Shown one piece after another: positions 33,026 through 39,214 of a DNA stretch of 39,214 nt. The notes below the pieces were generated by a model. The model ran no database searches, was not told where the DNA came from, and saw only the letters and a list, made by a program, of their open reading frames with translations. The translations under genes and the position numbers were made by a program. The stretch is taken from NCBI GenBank assembly GCA_026985785.1, contig JALSPT010000136.1, forward strand, positions 1 to 39,214, read 5' to 3'. Source of the DNA: Anaerolineales bacterium (GTDB lineage Bacteria; Chloroflexota; Anaerolineae; Anaerolineales; DRMV01). Numbering within the stretch: position 1 is the first letter of the stretch; each line of letters starts with the position of its first letter.

Positions 33026-33805
33026 TCAGCGGCGGCGCATCTGACGGGCTGTGAAAAGCCATAGCCCAATCCCACCAAAGAAGAAAAGCGCCCCAACGAT
33101 GCCCAAGAGAGGCGATTTATGGGATTGAGGGGCAGGCTCCGTTGGCGGCGCGGCGCGCTGGGCGCCGAAGGTGACGTAGGTGGTGTCGCCGGGGCGCAGT
33201 TTGAGGGTCACGTTGGGTTCGGTCGTGGGATTGTAGCCTTGAGGAACGGCCATCGTCACAATGTATTCGCCTTCTTCCAGGTCTTCGAAGCATATGAAAT
33301 CTTTGCTCGTGGTCTTTCTGGTCAAGGAGGTTTTGCCCACGCGTGTGGTCACGCTGACCGCGCCGCCGCGCAGGGGGTGTTCGATGTCCTCTTCGTACAG
33401 ACCGTCGCCGTTGACGTCGTTGTAGAGCAACACGCATAGGGTGCCCACGCCGGGGGGAGGGGTGGGTGTGGGGGTGATGGTAGGCGGCGCGCCGGGGGCC
33501 AGCGTGGGGGTGGGTTGCTCGGAGACGCCGACGCCCAGGATGAGCACCTGACCGGGCTGCAACGGCTGATCGGGGCGCAGGTTGTTGAGCGCCCGCAACT
33601 CGTCCACCGAGATCCCGGCGATGGCCGCGATCCGCCAGAGGGTATCGCCGGGTTGCACTTTGTAGCGGATGACACCATCAGCTCCGGGCGTGGGGGTAGG
33701 GAAAGGGGTAAGGACCGGCTGCACGCGCGCCTCCACCCTTGACAACTGCCCGACCATCGTTGCCGCTGCAACCAGGAGCAAAAAGAGTGCCATCCGCTTG
33801 AGCAT
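33026..33805 (-). CDS. Membrane-anchored LysM-domain protein
   Basis: Exported 259-residue protein. An N-terminal signal or anchor helix (about 5-22) is followed by a PT linker, one LysM domain (about 46-90; YKVQPGDTLWRIAAIAGISVDELRALNNL) that should bind peptidoglycan or chitin-like glycans, and another PT linker. A Cna-B/SdrD-like beta domain (about 120-215; LLYNDVNGDGLYEEDIEHPLRGGAVSV) with a Ca-binding-like DVNGDG comes next. A C-terminal membrane helix with basic end (FTARQMRRR) closes it. ATG 33805 is 6 bases after TATAAT (minus strand) with no typical Shine-Dalgarno, again a leaderless arrangement. The PP2C-like/propeller gene starts 15 bp after its stop. Confidence 0.87.
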   Translation of the reverse strand: MLKRMALFLLLVAAATMVGQLSRVEARVQPVLTPFPTPTPGADGVIRYKVQPGDTLWRIAAIAGISVDELRALNNLRPDQPLQPGQVLILGVGVSEQPTPTLAPGAPPTITPTPTPPPGVGTLCVLLYNDVNGDGLYEEDIEHPLRGGAVSVTTRVGKTSLTRKTTSKDFICFEDLEEGEYIVTMAVPQGYNPTTEPNVTLKLRPGDTTYVTFGAQRAAPPTEPAPQSHKSPLLGIVGALFFFGGIGLWLFTARQMRRR

Positions 33806-33811
33806 GGTCTC

Positions 33812-33817
33812 ATTATA
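33812..33817 (-). promoter_or_regulatory. -10 element of the LysM gene, leaderless arrangement
   Basis: TATAAT on the minus strand is separated from the ATG at 33805 by six bases (GAGACC). This is the same spacing as for the GAF kinase at 28781. GAG in the spacer is too close to be a normal ribosome site. Confidence 0.5.
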
Positions 33818-33844
33818 CCCCGAACCCTTTCGGGCGTGCCGAGA

Positions 33845-33872
33845 CGAAAAAGCCCCCGTCGTGTGCGGGGGC
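33845..33872 (-). terminator. Intrinsic terminator after the alpha-oxoamine synthase gene
   Basis: GCCCCCG and CGGGGGC (33852-33858 and 33866-33872) form a 7-bp GC stem with a 7-nt loop. On the minus strand it is followed by TTTTTCGTC. It lies 20 bp beyond the synthase stop at 33893 and before the LysM promoter. Confidence 0.88.
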
Positions 33873-33892
33873 AAGATGATGCGGGGGCCGGC

Positions 33893-35095
33893 TCAAATGA
33901 CGCCGGTTTCCTTCCCTACTTTGTAATAGGCCTCCAGGACCCGATCGATCTGCTCATCGGTGTGGGTAGCCATGTACGAAGTGCGGAGCAGGGATTTGTT
34001 AGGCGGCACGGCGGGAGGGAGCACTGGGTTGACGAACACGCCTTCCTCGAACAGCCGCTTCCACACGAAAATCGTCTTCATGTGGTCGCCGATGATGATG
34101 GGGATGATGGGCGTCTCGCTGGTGCCGGTATCGTAGCCCATCGCGGTGAGTTCTTGCTTCACCCGGCGGGCAATCGTCCACAGGCGCTCGCGGCGCTCCG
34201 GCTCTTCTTTCATGATGCGCAGGGCGGCGCGCGCCGCCGCGGCGTTGGCAGCCGGGATGCTGGCGCTGAAGATCATCGAACGCCCAAAATGCTGGATGTA
34301 TTGCACCACATCGGCATCGCCGGCGATGAAGCCGCCTAAGGAAGCGAATGATTTGCTGAAGGTGCTCATGATGAGATCCACGCCCTCGGTGACGCCGAAA
34401 TGCGCCGCCGTGCCGTTGCCCTGCGGGCCCAACACGCCCATGCTGTGGGCATCGTCCACCATCAACCTGGCGTTGTAGCGCCGACAGATTGCGATCATCT
34501 CCGGCAACGGCGCGATGTCTCCATCCATGCTGTAAATGCCGTCTACCACCACCATCCGCCCCCGGGAAGGTTCAATTCTGGAAAGCACCCGCTCCAGGTC
34601 GTTCATGTCGTTGTGCTTGAAGCGGAGGATGCGCCCCTGGGAGAGCAAGGCACCATCCACGATGCTGGCATGGTCGGCGCGGTCCAACACCACCACATCC
34701 TCACGATTGACCATGGCCTGGATGGTGCCTAAGTTGGTCTGGTAGCCGGTGCTGAAGACCAGGGCGGCCTCTTTACCGACGAAATCGGCCAGTTCTTCCT
34801 CCAGTTCCTTGTGCAACCGCAAGGTGCCGTTGAGAAAACGGGAACCGGTGTTGGAAGTGCCGTACTTGCGGATGGCCTCGATGGCCGCCTCGCGCACCTT
34901 GGGATGGGTGGTCAGCCCCAAGTAGTTGTTGGAGCCGCACATGATGAGGCGATGCCCTTGGTAGTCCACCTCGGTGCCTTCGTTTTCGTCCAAAGGCAGG
35001 AAGTAAGGATAGTATCCGCCCTCGATGGCCTCTTGGGCTTCGGTGAATTCGGCGACTTTGGCGAAGATATCCTTGATAGATGGAGCTTCGCTCAT
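33893..35095 (-). CDS. PLP-dependent alpha-oxoamine synthase (serine palmitoyltransferase / KBL / BioF family)
   Basis: Condenses an amino acid with an acyl-CoA, with loss of CO2, in the cytoplasm. The 400-residue protein shows GSNNYLGLTTHPKV, GTSNTGSRFLNGTLRLHKELE, FSTGYQTN, DRADHASIVDG, DDAHSMG, and PLP-lysine Lys248 in TFSKSFASLGG. The wording SRFLNGTL and FKHNDMNDLE, plus the N-terminal GYYPYFLPLDENEG, reads more like bacterial serine-palmitoyltransferase-like enzymes than E. coli Kbl or BioF. That call is from memory of motifs, and threonine catabolism by KBL remains possible. GAGGAGG supports ATG 35095. It is divergent from an SDR gene across a 135-bp spacer and has its own terminator. 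Confidence 0.9.
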   Translation of the reverse strand: MSEAPSIKDIFAKVAEFTEAQEAIEGGYYPYFLPLDENEGTEVDYQGHRLIMCGSNNYLGLTTHPKVREAAIEAIRKYGTSNTGSRFLNGTLRLHKELEEELADFVGKEAALVFSTGYQTNLGTIQAMVNREDVVVLDRADHASIVDGALLSQGRILRFKHNDMNDLERVLSRIEPSRGRMVVVDGIYSMDGDIAPLPEMIAICRRYNARLMVDDAHSMGVLGPQGNGTAAHFGVTEGVDLIMSTFSKSFASLGGFIAGDADVVQYIQHFGRSMIFSASIPAANAAAARAALRIMKEEPERRERLWTIARRVKQELTAMGYDTGTSETPIIPIIIGDHMKTIFVWKRLFEEGVFVNPVLPPAVPPNKSLLRTSYMATHTDEQIDRVLEAYYKVGKETGVI

Positions 35096-35145
35096 GATGG
35101 CCTCCTCGGAAAAAGCGACGAATAAAGGCAGCAATGTACGACTCT

Positions 35146-35151
35146 ATTTTA
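35146..35151 (-). promoter_or_regulatory. Candidate -10 of the alpha-oxoamine synthase gene
   Basis: TAAAAT on the minus strand lies 50 bp before the ATG at 35095, with GAGGAGG in between. No strong -35 is visible. It is back-to-back with the SDR promoter at 35186-35194. Confidence 0.35.
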
Positions 35152-35185
35152 CACCTACTTGGCAGCATGTGGCCTGGCTAAATGC

Positions 35186-35194
35186 TGCTATAAT
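35186..35194 (+). promoter_or_regulatory. Extended -10 of the divergent SDR gene
   Basis: TGCTATAAT is a perfect extended -10, 36 bp before the ATG at 35231. GAGGTGA lies between as ribosome site. A TTGGCA at 35159 is too far away to be its -35. Confidence 0.6.
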
Positions 35195-35230
35195 CGCCCG
35201 GTGACAAATTGCATCTCGTGGAGGTGAGCC

Positions 35231-35923
35231 ATGGAAGTGTTGATCACCGGGAGCAACCGGGGATTGGGATTGGAATGGGTGCGTCAGTTGGCTGGGCGGG
35301 GGGAAACGGTATGGGCGGCAGCCCGTCATCCGGCGCGGGCCGAGGCGCTGCAACGCCTGGCCGCCCGATACCCCGCCGTACATCCTCTGGCGATGGACGT
35401 CGGCGACGAAGCAAGCATCGCGGCTGCCGTAGCCGAAATTGCCCGCCACACCGATGCTTTGGATGTGGTGATCAACAACGCCGGCGTGTTGCCCGAGGGG
35501 GAAACGATCGCCAATTTGCGGCGAGAGGACATGCTGACCGCCTGCCGGGTCAACGCCATCGGGCCGATGCTGGTCGTGCAGCATACGCTGCCGCTGTTGC
35601 GTCGGGGGCGGCGCAAGGTGATTTTCAATGTCTCCACGATGCTGGCCTCGCTCACTTTGAAACACGGCAGGAGCTACTATAGTTACTCGGCCAGCAAAGC
35701 GGCGCTCAACATGTTCACACGCACGCTGGCCGCCGAATTGCGTCCCGAGGGCATCATTGCCGTGGTGGTGCATCCCGGCTGGGTGCGTACCGACATGGGC
35801 GGTCCCGCCGCGCCTTTGCTCCCCCACGACTCGGTGCGCGGGATGCTTGCGCTGTTGGATGGCCTCACGCTGGAACACAGCGGGCGTTTCTGGACATGGG
35901 AAGGCAAGGAGCATCCCTGGTAG
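35231..35923 (+). CDS. Short-chain dehydrogenase/reductase (sniffer/carbonyl-reductase-like)
   Basis: NAD(P)-dependent reductase, 230 residues. It has the N-terminal ITGSNRGLGLEWV, AARHPAR after beta-2 (Arg residues suggest NADPH), MDVGD, NNAGVLPEGE, catalytic Ser in NVSTMLAS, Tyr-Lys in YSYSASKAA, and HPGWVRTDMGG, a hallmark of the sniffer-type carbonyl reductases. GAGGTGA precedes the ATG. It is divergent from the alpha-oxoamine synthase gene with a shared 135-bp regulatory region. It could reduce the ketone made by that enzyme or act separately; the substrate is not shown by sequence. It converges on the DedA gene with only 15 bp between stops. Confidence 0.92.
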   Translation: MEVLITGSNRGLGLEWVRQLAGRGETVWAAARHPARAEALQRLAARYPAVHPLAMDVGDEASIAAAVAEIARHTDALDVVINNAGVLPEGETIANLRREDMLTACRVNAIGPMLVVQHTLPLLRRGRRKVIFNVSTMLASLTLKHGRSYYSYSASKAALNMFTRTLAAELRPEGIIAVVVHPGWVRTDMGGPAAPLLPHDSVRGMLALLDGLTLEHSGRFWTWEGKEHPW

Positions 35924-35938
35924 TTTTTCCCCCGCAGG

Positions 35939-36586
35939 CTACGCCGTAGCCCTTTTCTGCCAGCGGCTTTTGGCGTATTCCCACACCCCCGGCAGCACCG
36001 AGACCGCGATGATGCCGATGATAACCAGGCTGAAGTTTTCTTTGACTACCGGAATGTTGCCGAAAAAGTAGCCCAGGGAAAGGAAAAGCGCCGTCCACAC
36101 GATGCCGCCGACGATATTGTAAGTCACAAAACGGTGGTACGTCATCGCGCCGATACCGGCCACGAAGGGCACGAACGTCCGCACGATGGGTACGAACCGT
36201 CCCAATACGACTGCGAAGCCACCGTGTTTTTCATAAAACTCGTGTGTCCGATCCAGGTGCTCTTTCTTCAAATACTTGATCTCGCCGGAAAAGGCGCGCG
36301 GGCCGATCGCGTGGCCAATCCAGTAGTTCGCCGTATCACCCAAAATCGCACCAGCGGCCATTACCAGAAAGAGAAGCCCCAGGTTGAGTTCGCCCAACGC
36401 CGCAAACGTGCCTGCCGCGAACAGCAATGAATCCCCCGGCAGGAAAGGGGTCACTACGAAACCGGTTTCCAGAAAGATCACAAAGAACAACAGCGCGTAC
36501 GTCCAGCCGCCAAAGGTTTGCAGAATTGTGGCCAGATGCTTGTCGAGGTGGAGGAAAACATCCACCGCGAATTGCAACCAGTTCAT
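35939..36586 (-). CDS. DedA-family (VTT domain) membrane protein
   Basis: Polytopic membrane protein of 215 residues, in a family now linked to lipid scrambling or flipping of carrier lipids such as undecaprenyl phosphate. About five hydrophobic segments are visible. The conserved TPFLPGDSLLFAAG, the reentrant-loop region, and GRFVPIVRTFVPFVAGIGAM with the essential Arg residues are present. The basic C terminus KSRWQKRATA should be cytoplasmic. Ribosome site AAGGA lies about 9 nt before ATG 36586, and an extended -10 (minus strand 36624 to 36616) is 30 bp upstream. It shares a convergent end with the SDR gene. Confidence 0.93.
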   Translation of the reverse strand: MNWLQFAVDVFLHLDKHLATILQTFGGWTYALLFFVIFLETGFVVTPFLPGDSLLFAAGTFAALGELNLGLLFLVMAAGAILGDTANYWIGHAIGPRAFSGEIKYLKKEHLDRTHEFYEKHGGFAVVLGRFVPIVRTFVPFVAGIGAMTYHRFVTYNIVGGIVWTALFLSLGYFFGNIPVVKENFSLVIIGIIAVSVLPGVWEYAKSRWQKRATA

Positions 36587-36615
36587 GCGTCCATCCTTGC
36601 CAAAAAGATGGCGGG

Positions 36616-36624
36616 ATTATATCA
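36616..36624 (-). promoter_or_regulatory. Extended -10 of the DedA gene
   Basis: TGATATAAT on the minus strand lies 29 bp before the ATG at 36586. It overlaps the very end of the thioredoxin-cyclophilin gene, whose stop is at 36622-36624, so transcription starts right after that gene. Confidence 0.55.
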
Positions 36625-37863
36625 CGGCCACGGTTGGCCGTTCACACGCAGGCGGACGCTGAGCAGGTGGTCGTCGGCGGTCAGCCGTTGCACCACATCC
36701 AACCCTGCCACGACCTGACCAAAAATGGTAACGCGGCCGTCATAGGCGGGCAGCGGCTGGCGGGTGATGAGGAACTGACTGCTGTTGGTGTCGCCGCCTG
36801 CGCTGTAAAGCACCAGCCGCCCCGGGCGGTCGCAGCGTAGATCGGGAGCGGTTTCCAGGCCAAAGGTGTAGCCCGCGTTGCCGTAGCCCGTGCCGCTGGG
36901 GTCGCCCGTGCGGACGAATTCGGGGCGGACGTCGAAGAAAGGATTGTTGTCGTACCAGCCGTGGGCGGCCAGAAAGGCGAAACTGTTGACCGCCTTCGGG
37001 GCTTCTTGAGGGAACAACCGCGCCCGCACCACGCCGCGGGTGGTCAGCAGGTCGGCTTCCACCGTGGCGTCGGGCGGAATCTGCCGCGGCGGGCAGGCGT
37101 GGAACTGGTGCTGGGTGAGGATGTTCAGCCGCACCACCGCATCCAGGTCGGCAAAATCCATCGGGCCGGTGTAGAGTTGGGCGTTGATATAGAGCATCGG
37201 CACGGCGGGGAGGTTGTGGGTGATGCCGTTTTGCCAGGCGCGCTGGATCAGGCCGTGGATGGCCTCGCTTTGCAGGTCGGCGGTGAATTGGGTGACATTC
37301 AACCCCAGCCGCCGGGCGGCGTCTTGCAGATAGGCCAGGAAGGCATTGCCTTTCATCCCCATCCAGCGGCTTTGCTCGGCAAAGAGCAGGTCGTGCATCT
37401 CCCAAAACTTGCCTTGGCGGGCAGCAGCCTCGGCAGCCTGGGCGGCCAGGGCGGCTTTGTCGTGGATGTTGATGAGGGGGTAGTGGCGAAAGGCCAGCAC
37501 CACATCCTGCGAATGCGCCCGCTGCACCTGCCGCAAAATCGGCGCTAAGCGGGCGCAAGCGGTGCATTGAAAATCGCTGTACACCACCAGGAAGACGGCG
37601 GCGTGCTGCGGGTCGCCGAGCAGATGGTCGTAAGGCGTGAGATAGTCCTGCGCCTCGCGAGCGGCGGGGACGCCCGGCGGGGAAGCCTGGCAGGGAATGG
37701 TGGGGGTGGCGGCAGGCGTGGGCGGGGCGGTCAGGGTAGGCGGTAAGGTGGGGGAAGGCGGCGCGAGCGCCGCCGTGGGCAGCGAAGGGCGGCTGCTGCA
37801 CCCTGTGAGCAACGCCGCCCCTGCAAAGAACAGCCCCGCCAGCCAACGCAAGGCAGTTTTCAT
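36622..37863 (-). CDS. Lipoprotein fusing a DsbA-like thioredoxin domain to a cyclophilin-type peptidyl-prolyl isomerase
   Basis: Probable extracytoplasmic folding factor, 413 residues. The signal peptide ends in lipobox LLTGC with lipidated Cys22, then a Pro/Thr linker (23-57). A DsbA/DsbG-like thioredoxin domain follows (about 70-255) with Cys100-Thr-Ala-Cys103 in DFQCTACARL and a cis-proline in LPAVPMLYIN. The cyclophilin domain (about 275-413) has FFDVRPEFVRTGDPSGTG, GNAGYTF, SQFLIT, YDGRVTIFGQVVAGLDVVQRL; the usual catalytic Arg of FHRV is within FDVR. AAGGA lies 9 nt before ATG 37863. The SIMPL gene ends 57 bp upstream, and that gap can form alternative hairpins that hide or free the ribosome site. 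Confidence 0.92.
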   Translation of the reverse strand: MKTALRWLAGLFFAGAALLTGCSSRPSLPTAALAPPSPTLPPTLTAPPTPAATPTIPCQASPPGVPAAREAQDYLTPYDHLLGDPQHAAVFLVVYSDFQCTACARLAPILRQVQRAHSQDVVLAFRHYPLINIHDKAALAAQAAEAAARQGKFWEMHDLLFAEQSRWMGMKGNAFLAYLQDAARRLGLNVTQFTADLQSEAIHGLIQRAWQNGITHNLPAVPMLYINAQLYTGPMDFADLDAVVRLNILTQHQFHACPPRQIPPDATVEADLLTTRGVVRARLFPQEAPKAVNSFAFLAAHGWYDNNPFFDVRPEFVRTGDPSGTGYGNAGYTFGLETAPDLRCDRPGRLVLYSAGGDTNSSQFLITRQPLPAYDGRVTIFGQVVAGLDVVQRLTADDHLLSVRLRVNGQPWP

Positions 37864-37869
37864 GGCGCA

Positions 37870-37916
37870 CAATCCTTTCGGCTGAGGGTTTCGTCGCCAG
37901 GATTGTACCGCAATCC
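37870..37916 (-). promoter_or_regulatory. Three-segment alternative hairpin covering the ribosome site of the thioredoxin-cyclophilin gene
   Basis: In mRNA sense, segment a is GGATTG (37916-37911), b is CAATCCT (37905-37899) and c is AGGATTG (37876-37870). Segments a and b can pair as a 6-7-bp hairpin with a CGGTA loop. Segments b and c can pair over 8-9 bp and bury the AAGGA ribosome site. The two folds exclude each other, like an antisequestor/sequestor switch. Segment a starts 4 nt after the SIMPL stop codon. Confidence 0.4.
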
Positions 37917-37920
37917 CCGC

Positions 37921-38676
37921 CTACGGCGATTGCAAGGCAAACACCATCTGCACGGTGGCAGTGATTTGCATCTGTCCGCCGCTGACCGGCACTTCGTCCA
38001 TCGCCTTGGGCGCTGCCGCAAACGCCACCCCCCGCGTCACCGGTTGTATCAGTGCCTGGAACGAAATGCGCTGCACCGGCCCAAGTTGCGCTCCGGCGGC
38101 CTCGGCGATGGCCTCGGCCTGGGCTTTGCCCTGCTTCACGGCCTGCATCCGGGCCTGCTCCAGCAGCGCGGCGCGGTCGCTGACGTCGAAACTGATGCCC
38201 TGCAGCCGGTTGGCGCCGTCTTTCACCACCGCGTCCAGCACCTGCCCCACCTTGTCCATCGACCGCACGGTGATGCGCACCGTGTTTTCCGCGATGTAGT
38301 AGCGCGCCGTCACCTTGCCGTCCTTGTCTCGCTCTTCCCGCTGATAGAGCGAGAGGTTGGTCGTGCGGATGTCCTTCTTCTCGATGCCGAACGCGGCCAG
38401 GGTCTGGTAGATCTTTGCCACGCGGGCGTTGTTGGCGCTCAGTGCGTCGGCGGCCTGCTCGTCTTGCGTCTGCACACCGACCGTGATGTAGGCCACGTCG
38501 GGCTCGGCCATCACCGAAGCCTGGCCGGTAATCGAGAGTGTGCGTTCGCACGGCTGGGGCGTGCTCTCGGCCAATGGCGTAGCACCCACCTTTTGCGGAT
38601 GGCTGCTGATGGTGAGGAAAGCCACCGCCAGCGCCAATACCACGATGCCGCTGGCTGTCACAAGATATTTTTTCAT
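37921..38676 (-). CDS. SIMPL-domain (DUF541) exported protein
   Basis: Secreted or membrane-anchored protein of 251 residues; family function is poorly defined (relatives include a periplasmic oxidative-stress protein and eukaryotic SIMPL). An N-terminal hydrophobic segment (about 4-23) acts as signal or anchor. The SIMPL domain runs from about 45 to the end, with SITGQASVMAEPDVAYITVGVQT, DIRTTNLSLYQ and the late QITATVQMVFAL strand. GGAGGA immediately before ATG 38676 gives a strong ribosome site; an upstream open frame is not supported. The thioredoxin-cyclophilin gene follows after 57 bp and is probably cotranscribed. It is divergent from a phosphoribosyltransferase gene. Confidence 0.92.
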   Translation of the reverse strand: MKKYLVTASGIVVLALAVAFLTISSHPQKVGATPLAESTPQPCERTLSITGQASVMAEPDVAYITVGVQTQDEQAADALSANNARVAKIYQTLAAFGIEKKDIRTTNLSLYQREERDKDGKVTARYYIAENTVRITVRSMDKVGQVLDAVVKDGANRLQGISFDVSDRAALLEQARMQAVKQGKAQAEAIAEAAGAQLGPVQRISFQALIQPVTRGVAFAAAPKAMDEVPVSGGQMQITATVQMVFALQSP

Positions 38677-38752
38677 CGTCCTCCTCCTTTTTTCATGGGA
38701 AAAGTCGTTCATCCTCTGGACGCCGCCAAGGCGGCAAAAGTTCCCATCAGGA

Positions 38753-38761
38753 TGGTAAAAT
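38753..38761 (+). promoter_or_regulatory. Candidate extended -10 of the phosphoribosyltransferase gene
   Basis: TGGTAAAAT matches the extended -10 pattern with one base change in the hexamer, 38 bp before the ATG at 38800. The same 123-bp spacer must also hold the SIMPL promoter; TACAAT on the minus strand at 38775-38770 is a weak candidate. Confidence 0.35.
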
Positions 38762-38799
38762 CTATAGCCATTGTACCCTTTTTCCCCAAGGTCTGTTTC

Positions 38800-39214
38800 A
38801 TGCGCAAAGAAATCCTCACCTGGCACGACGTCGATGCCCTCATCGACCACCTCATCCCGCAGTTCGATGTGGCTTTTGAAGCAATGGTGATGATCAGCCG
38901 GGGCGGCATTGTGCCCGGCGGCATGTTGGCCGAGGCGTTGGGGATGACGCACATCCTGATGGCGGCGGTGGATTTCCCCGCCCAGGTGACGATGGCGCGC
39001 GCCAAACTGGTCGCCTGGCCGAAGTTCATCCAGTTCCCCGACGAGGCGCAACTGCGTGGCCGCCGCACGCTGATCGTGGACGATGTGTGGGGCTCCGGGC
39101 GCACGATGACCGCGGTGCGCGCCCGTGTCGAGGCCGCCGGCGCTTACCCTTACACCTGCGTGCTGCACTTCAACCCCCATCGCAGCCTGTTCGGCAGCCT
39201 GCGCCCCGATTTTT
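38800..39214 (+). CDS. Phosphoribosyltransferase, type I fold, cut by the window end
   Basis: The first 138 codons are present with no stop before the window ends. The PRPP-binding signature LIVDDVWGSGRTM near residues 92-104 (two acidic residues, then the glycine-rich loop) and the earlier SRGGIVPGGMLAEALGM are those of type I phosphoribosyltransferases. The sequence resembles archaeal-type and xanthine/hypoxanthine-like salvage enzymes, but the base specificity lies in the missing C terminus. AAGGT lies about 7 nt before the ATG. The gene is divergent from the SIMPL gene. It is intact as far as it goes; the break is only the window edge. Confidence 0.88.
   Translation, partial: MRKEILTWHDVDALIDHLIPQFDVAFEAMVMISRGGIVPGGMLAEALGMTHILMAAVDFPAQVTMARAKLVAWPKFIQFPDEAQLRGRRTLIVDDVWGSGRTMTAVRARVEAAGAYPYTCVLHFNPHRSLFGSLRPDF

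Noticed and set aside
35938..35952. GGCTA-CGCCG-TAGCC hairpin as terminator for the second SDR
   Set aside because: Only 5 bp of stem, inside the end of the DedA gene, with a short interrupted T run; too weak to call.
1..39214. tRNA, rRNA, transposase or phage genes
   Set aside because: None was recognised on either strand; composition looks uniform and gene content is chromosomal housekeeping and envelope functions.

Overview
The window looks like about 39 kb of ordinary chromosome from a GC-rich, Gram-positive-like or monoderm bacterium. The best guess is Chloroflexota, class Anaerolineae. That assignment is inferred from proline/threonine-rich (PT) linkers on exported proteins, a short bacterial inositol-phosphate synthase, a YibE/F protein, GAF-containing histidine kinases, and 8-bp intergenic repeats of a kind I associate with this group. 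No marker gene settles it. I saw no phage, transposase, CRISPR, tRNA or rRNA.

Layout. 1-3750 (+): rplS, then a glutamine-amidotransferase-like hydrolase overlapping murI, then a sugar-binding lipoprotein without its permeases. 3757-16878 (-): a long codirectional block running MaoC hydratase, class A PBP, CDF metal transporter, glmU, CorC/HlyC-like protein, cytidine deaminase, metallophosphoesterase, YibE/F, threonylcarbamoyl-AMP synthase and uvrC. Gaps are mostly 4-bp overlaps to 35 bp. Two gaps in this block hold 8-bp tandem repeats. 17199-27417 (+): lysS overlapping a 102-aa free-standing histidine-phosphoacceptor-like protein, two large histidine kinases with degenerate receiver domains, an SDR, then rseP and a HerA-like ATPase. 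27519-28781 (-): a GAF histidine kinase, divergent from ino1 (28867-29952, +). 30360-33805 (-): a LysM protein, a PP2C-like/membrane/beta-propeller protein and a two-helix membrane protein. 33893-39214: an alpha-oxoamine synthase (serine-palmitoyltransferase-like) divergent from an SDR, a DedA protein, a thioredoxin-cyclophilin fusion lipoprotein, a SIMPL protein and a truncated phosphoribosyltransferase.

Much of the content serves the cell envelope: murI, glmU, PBP, LysM, lipoproteins, site-2 protease, inositol phosphate and possibly long-chain-base lipids. Sensing is heavily represented: three histidine kinases, one lone phosphoacceptor-like protein and one PP2C-like receptor, with no DNA-binding response regulator.

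The most striking non-coding signals are these. (1) A helically phased cluster of TTTTCC/TTATCC motifs at 30232-30356 includes three exact TTTTCCACA boxes 21 bp apart. (2) Two copies of a 122-126-bp structured repeat at 16947-17072 and 30048-30169 share terminal inverted repeats and a 16-bp stem with compensatory changes. (3) 8-bp tandem arrays lie before uvrC and glmU. (4) A perfect four-run G-quadruplex motif abuts the CDF start. (5) A three-segment, mutually exclusive hairpin hides the ribosome binding site of the thioredoxin-cyclophilin gene. All functions are read from sequence by eye; no database search was run.
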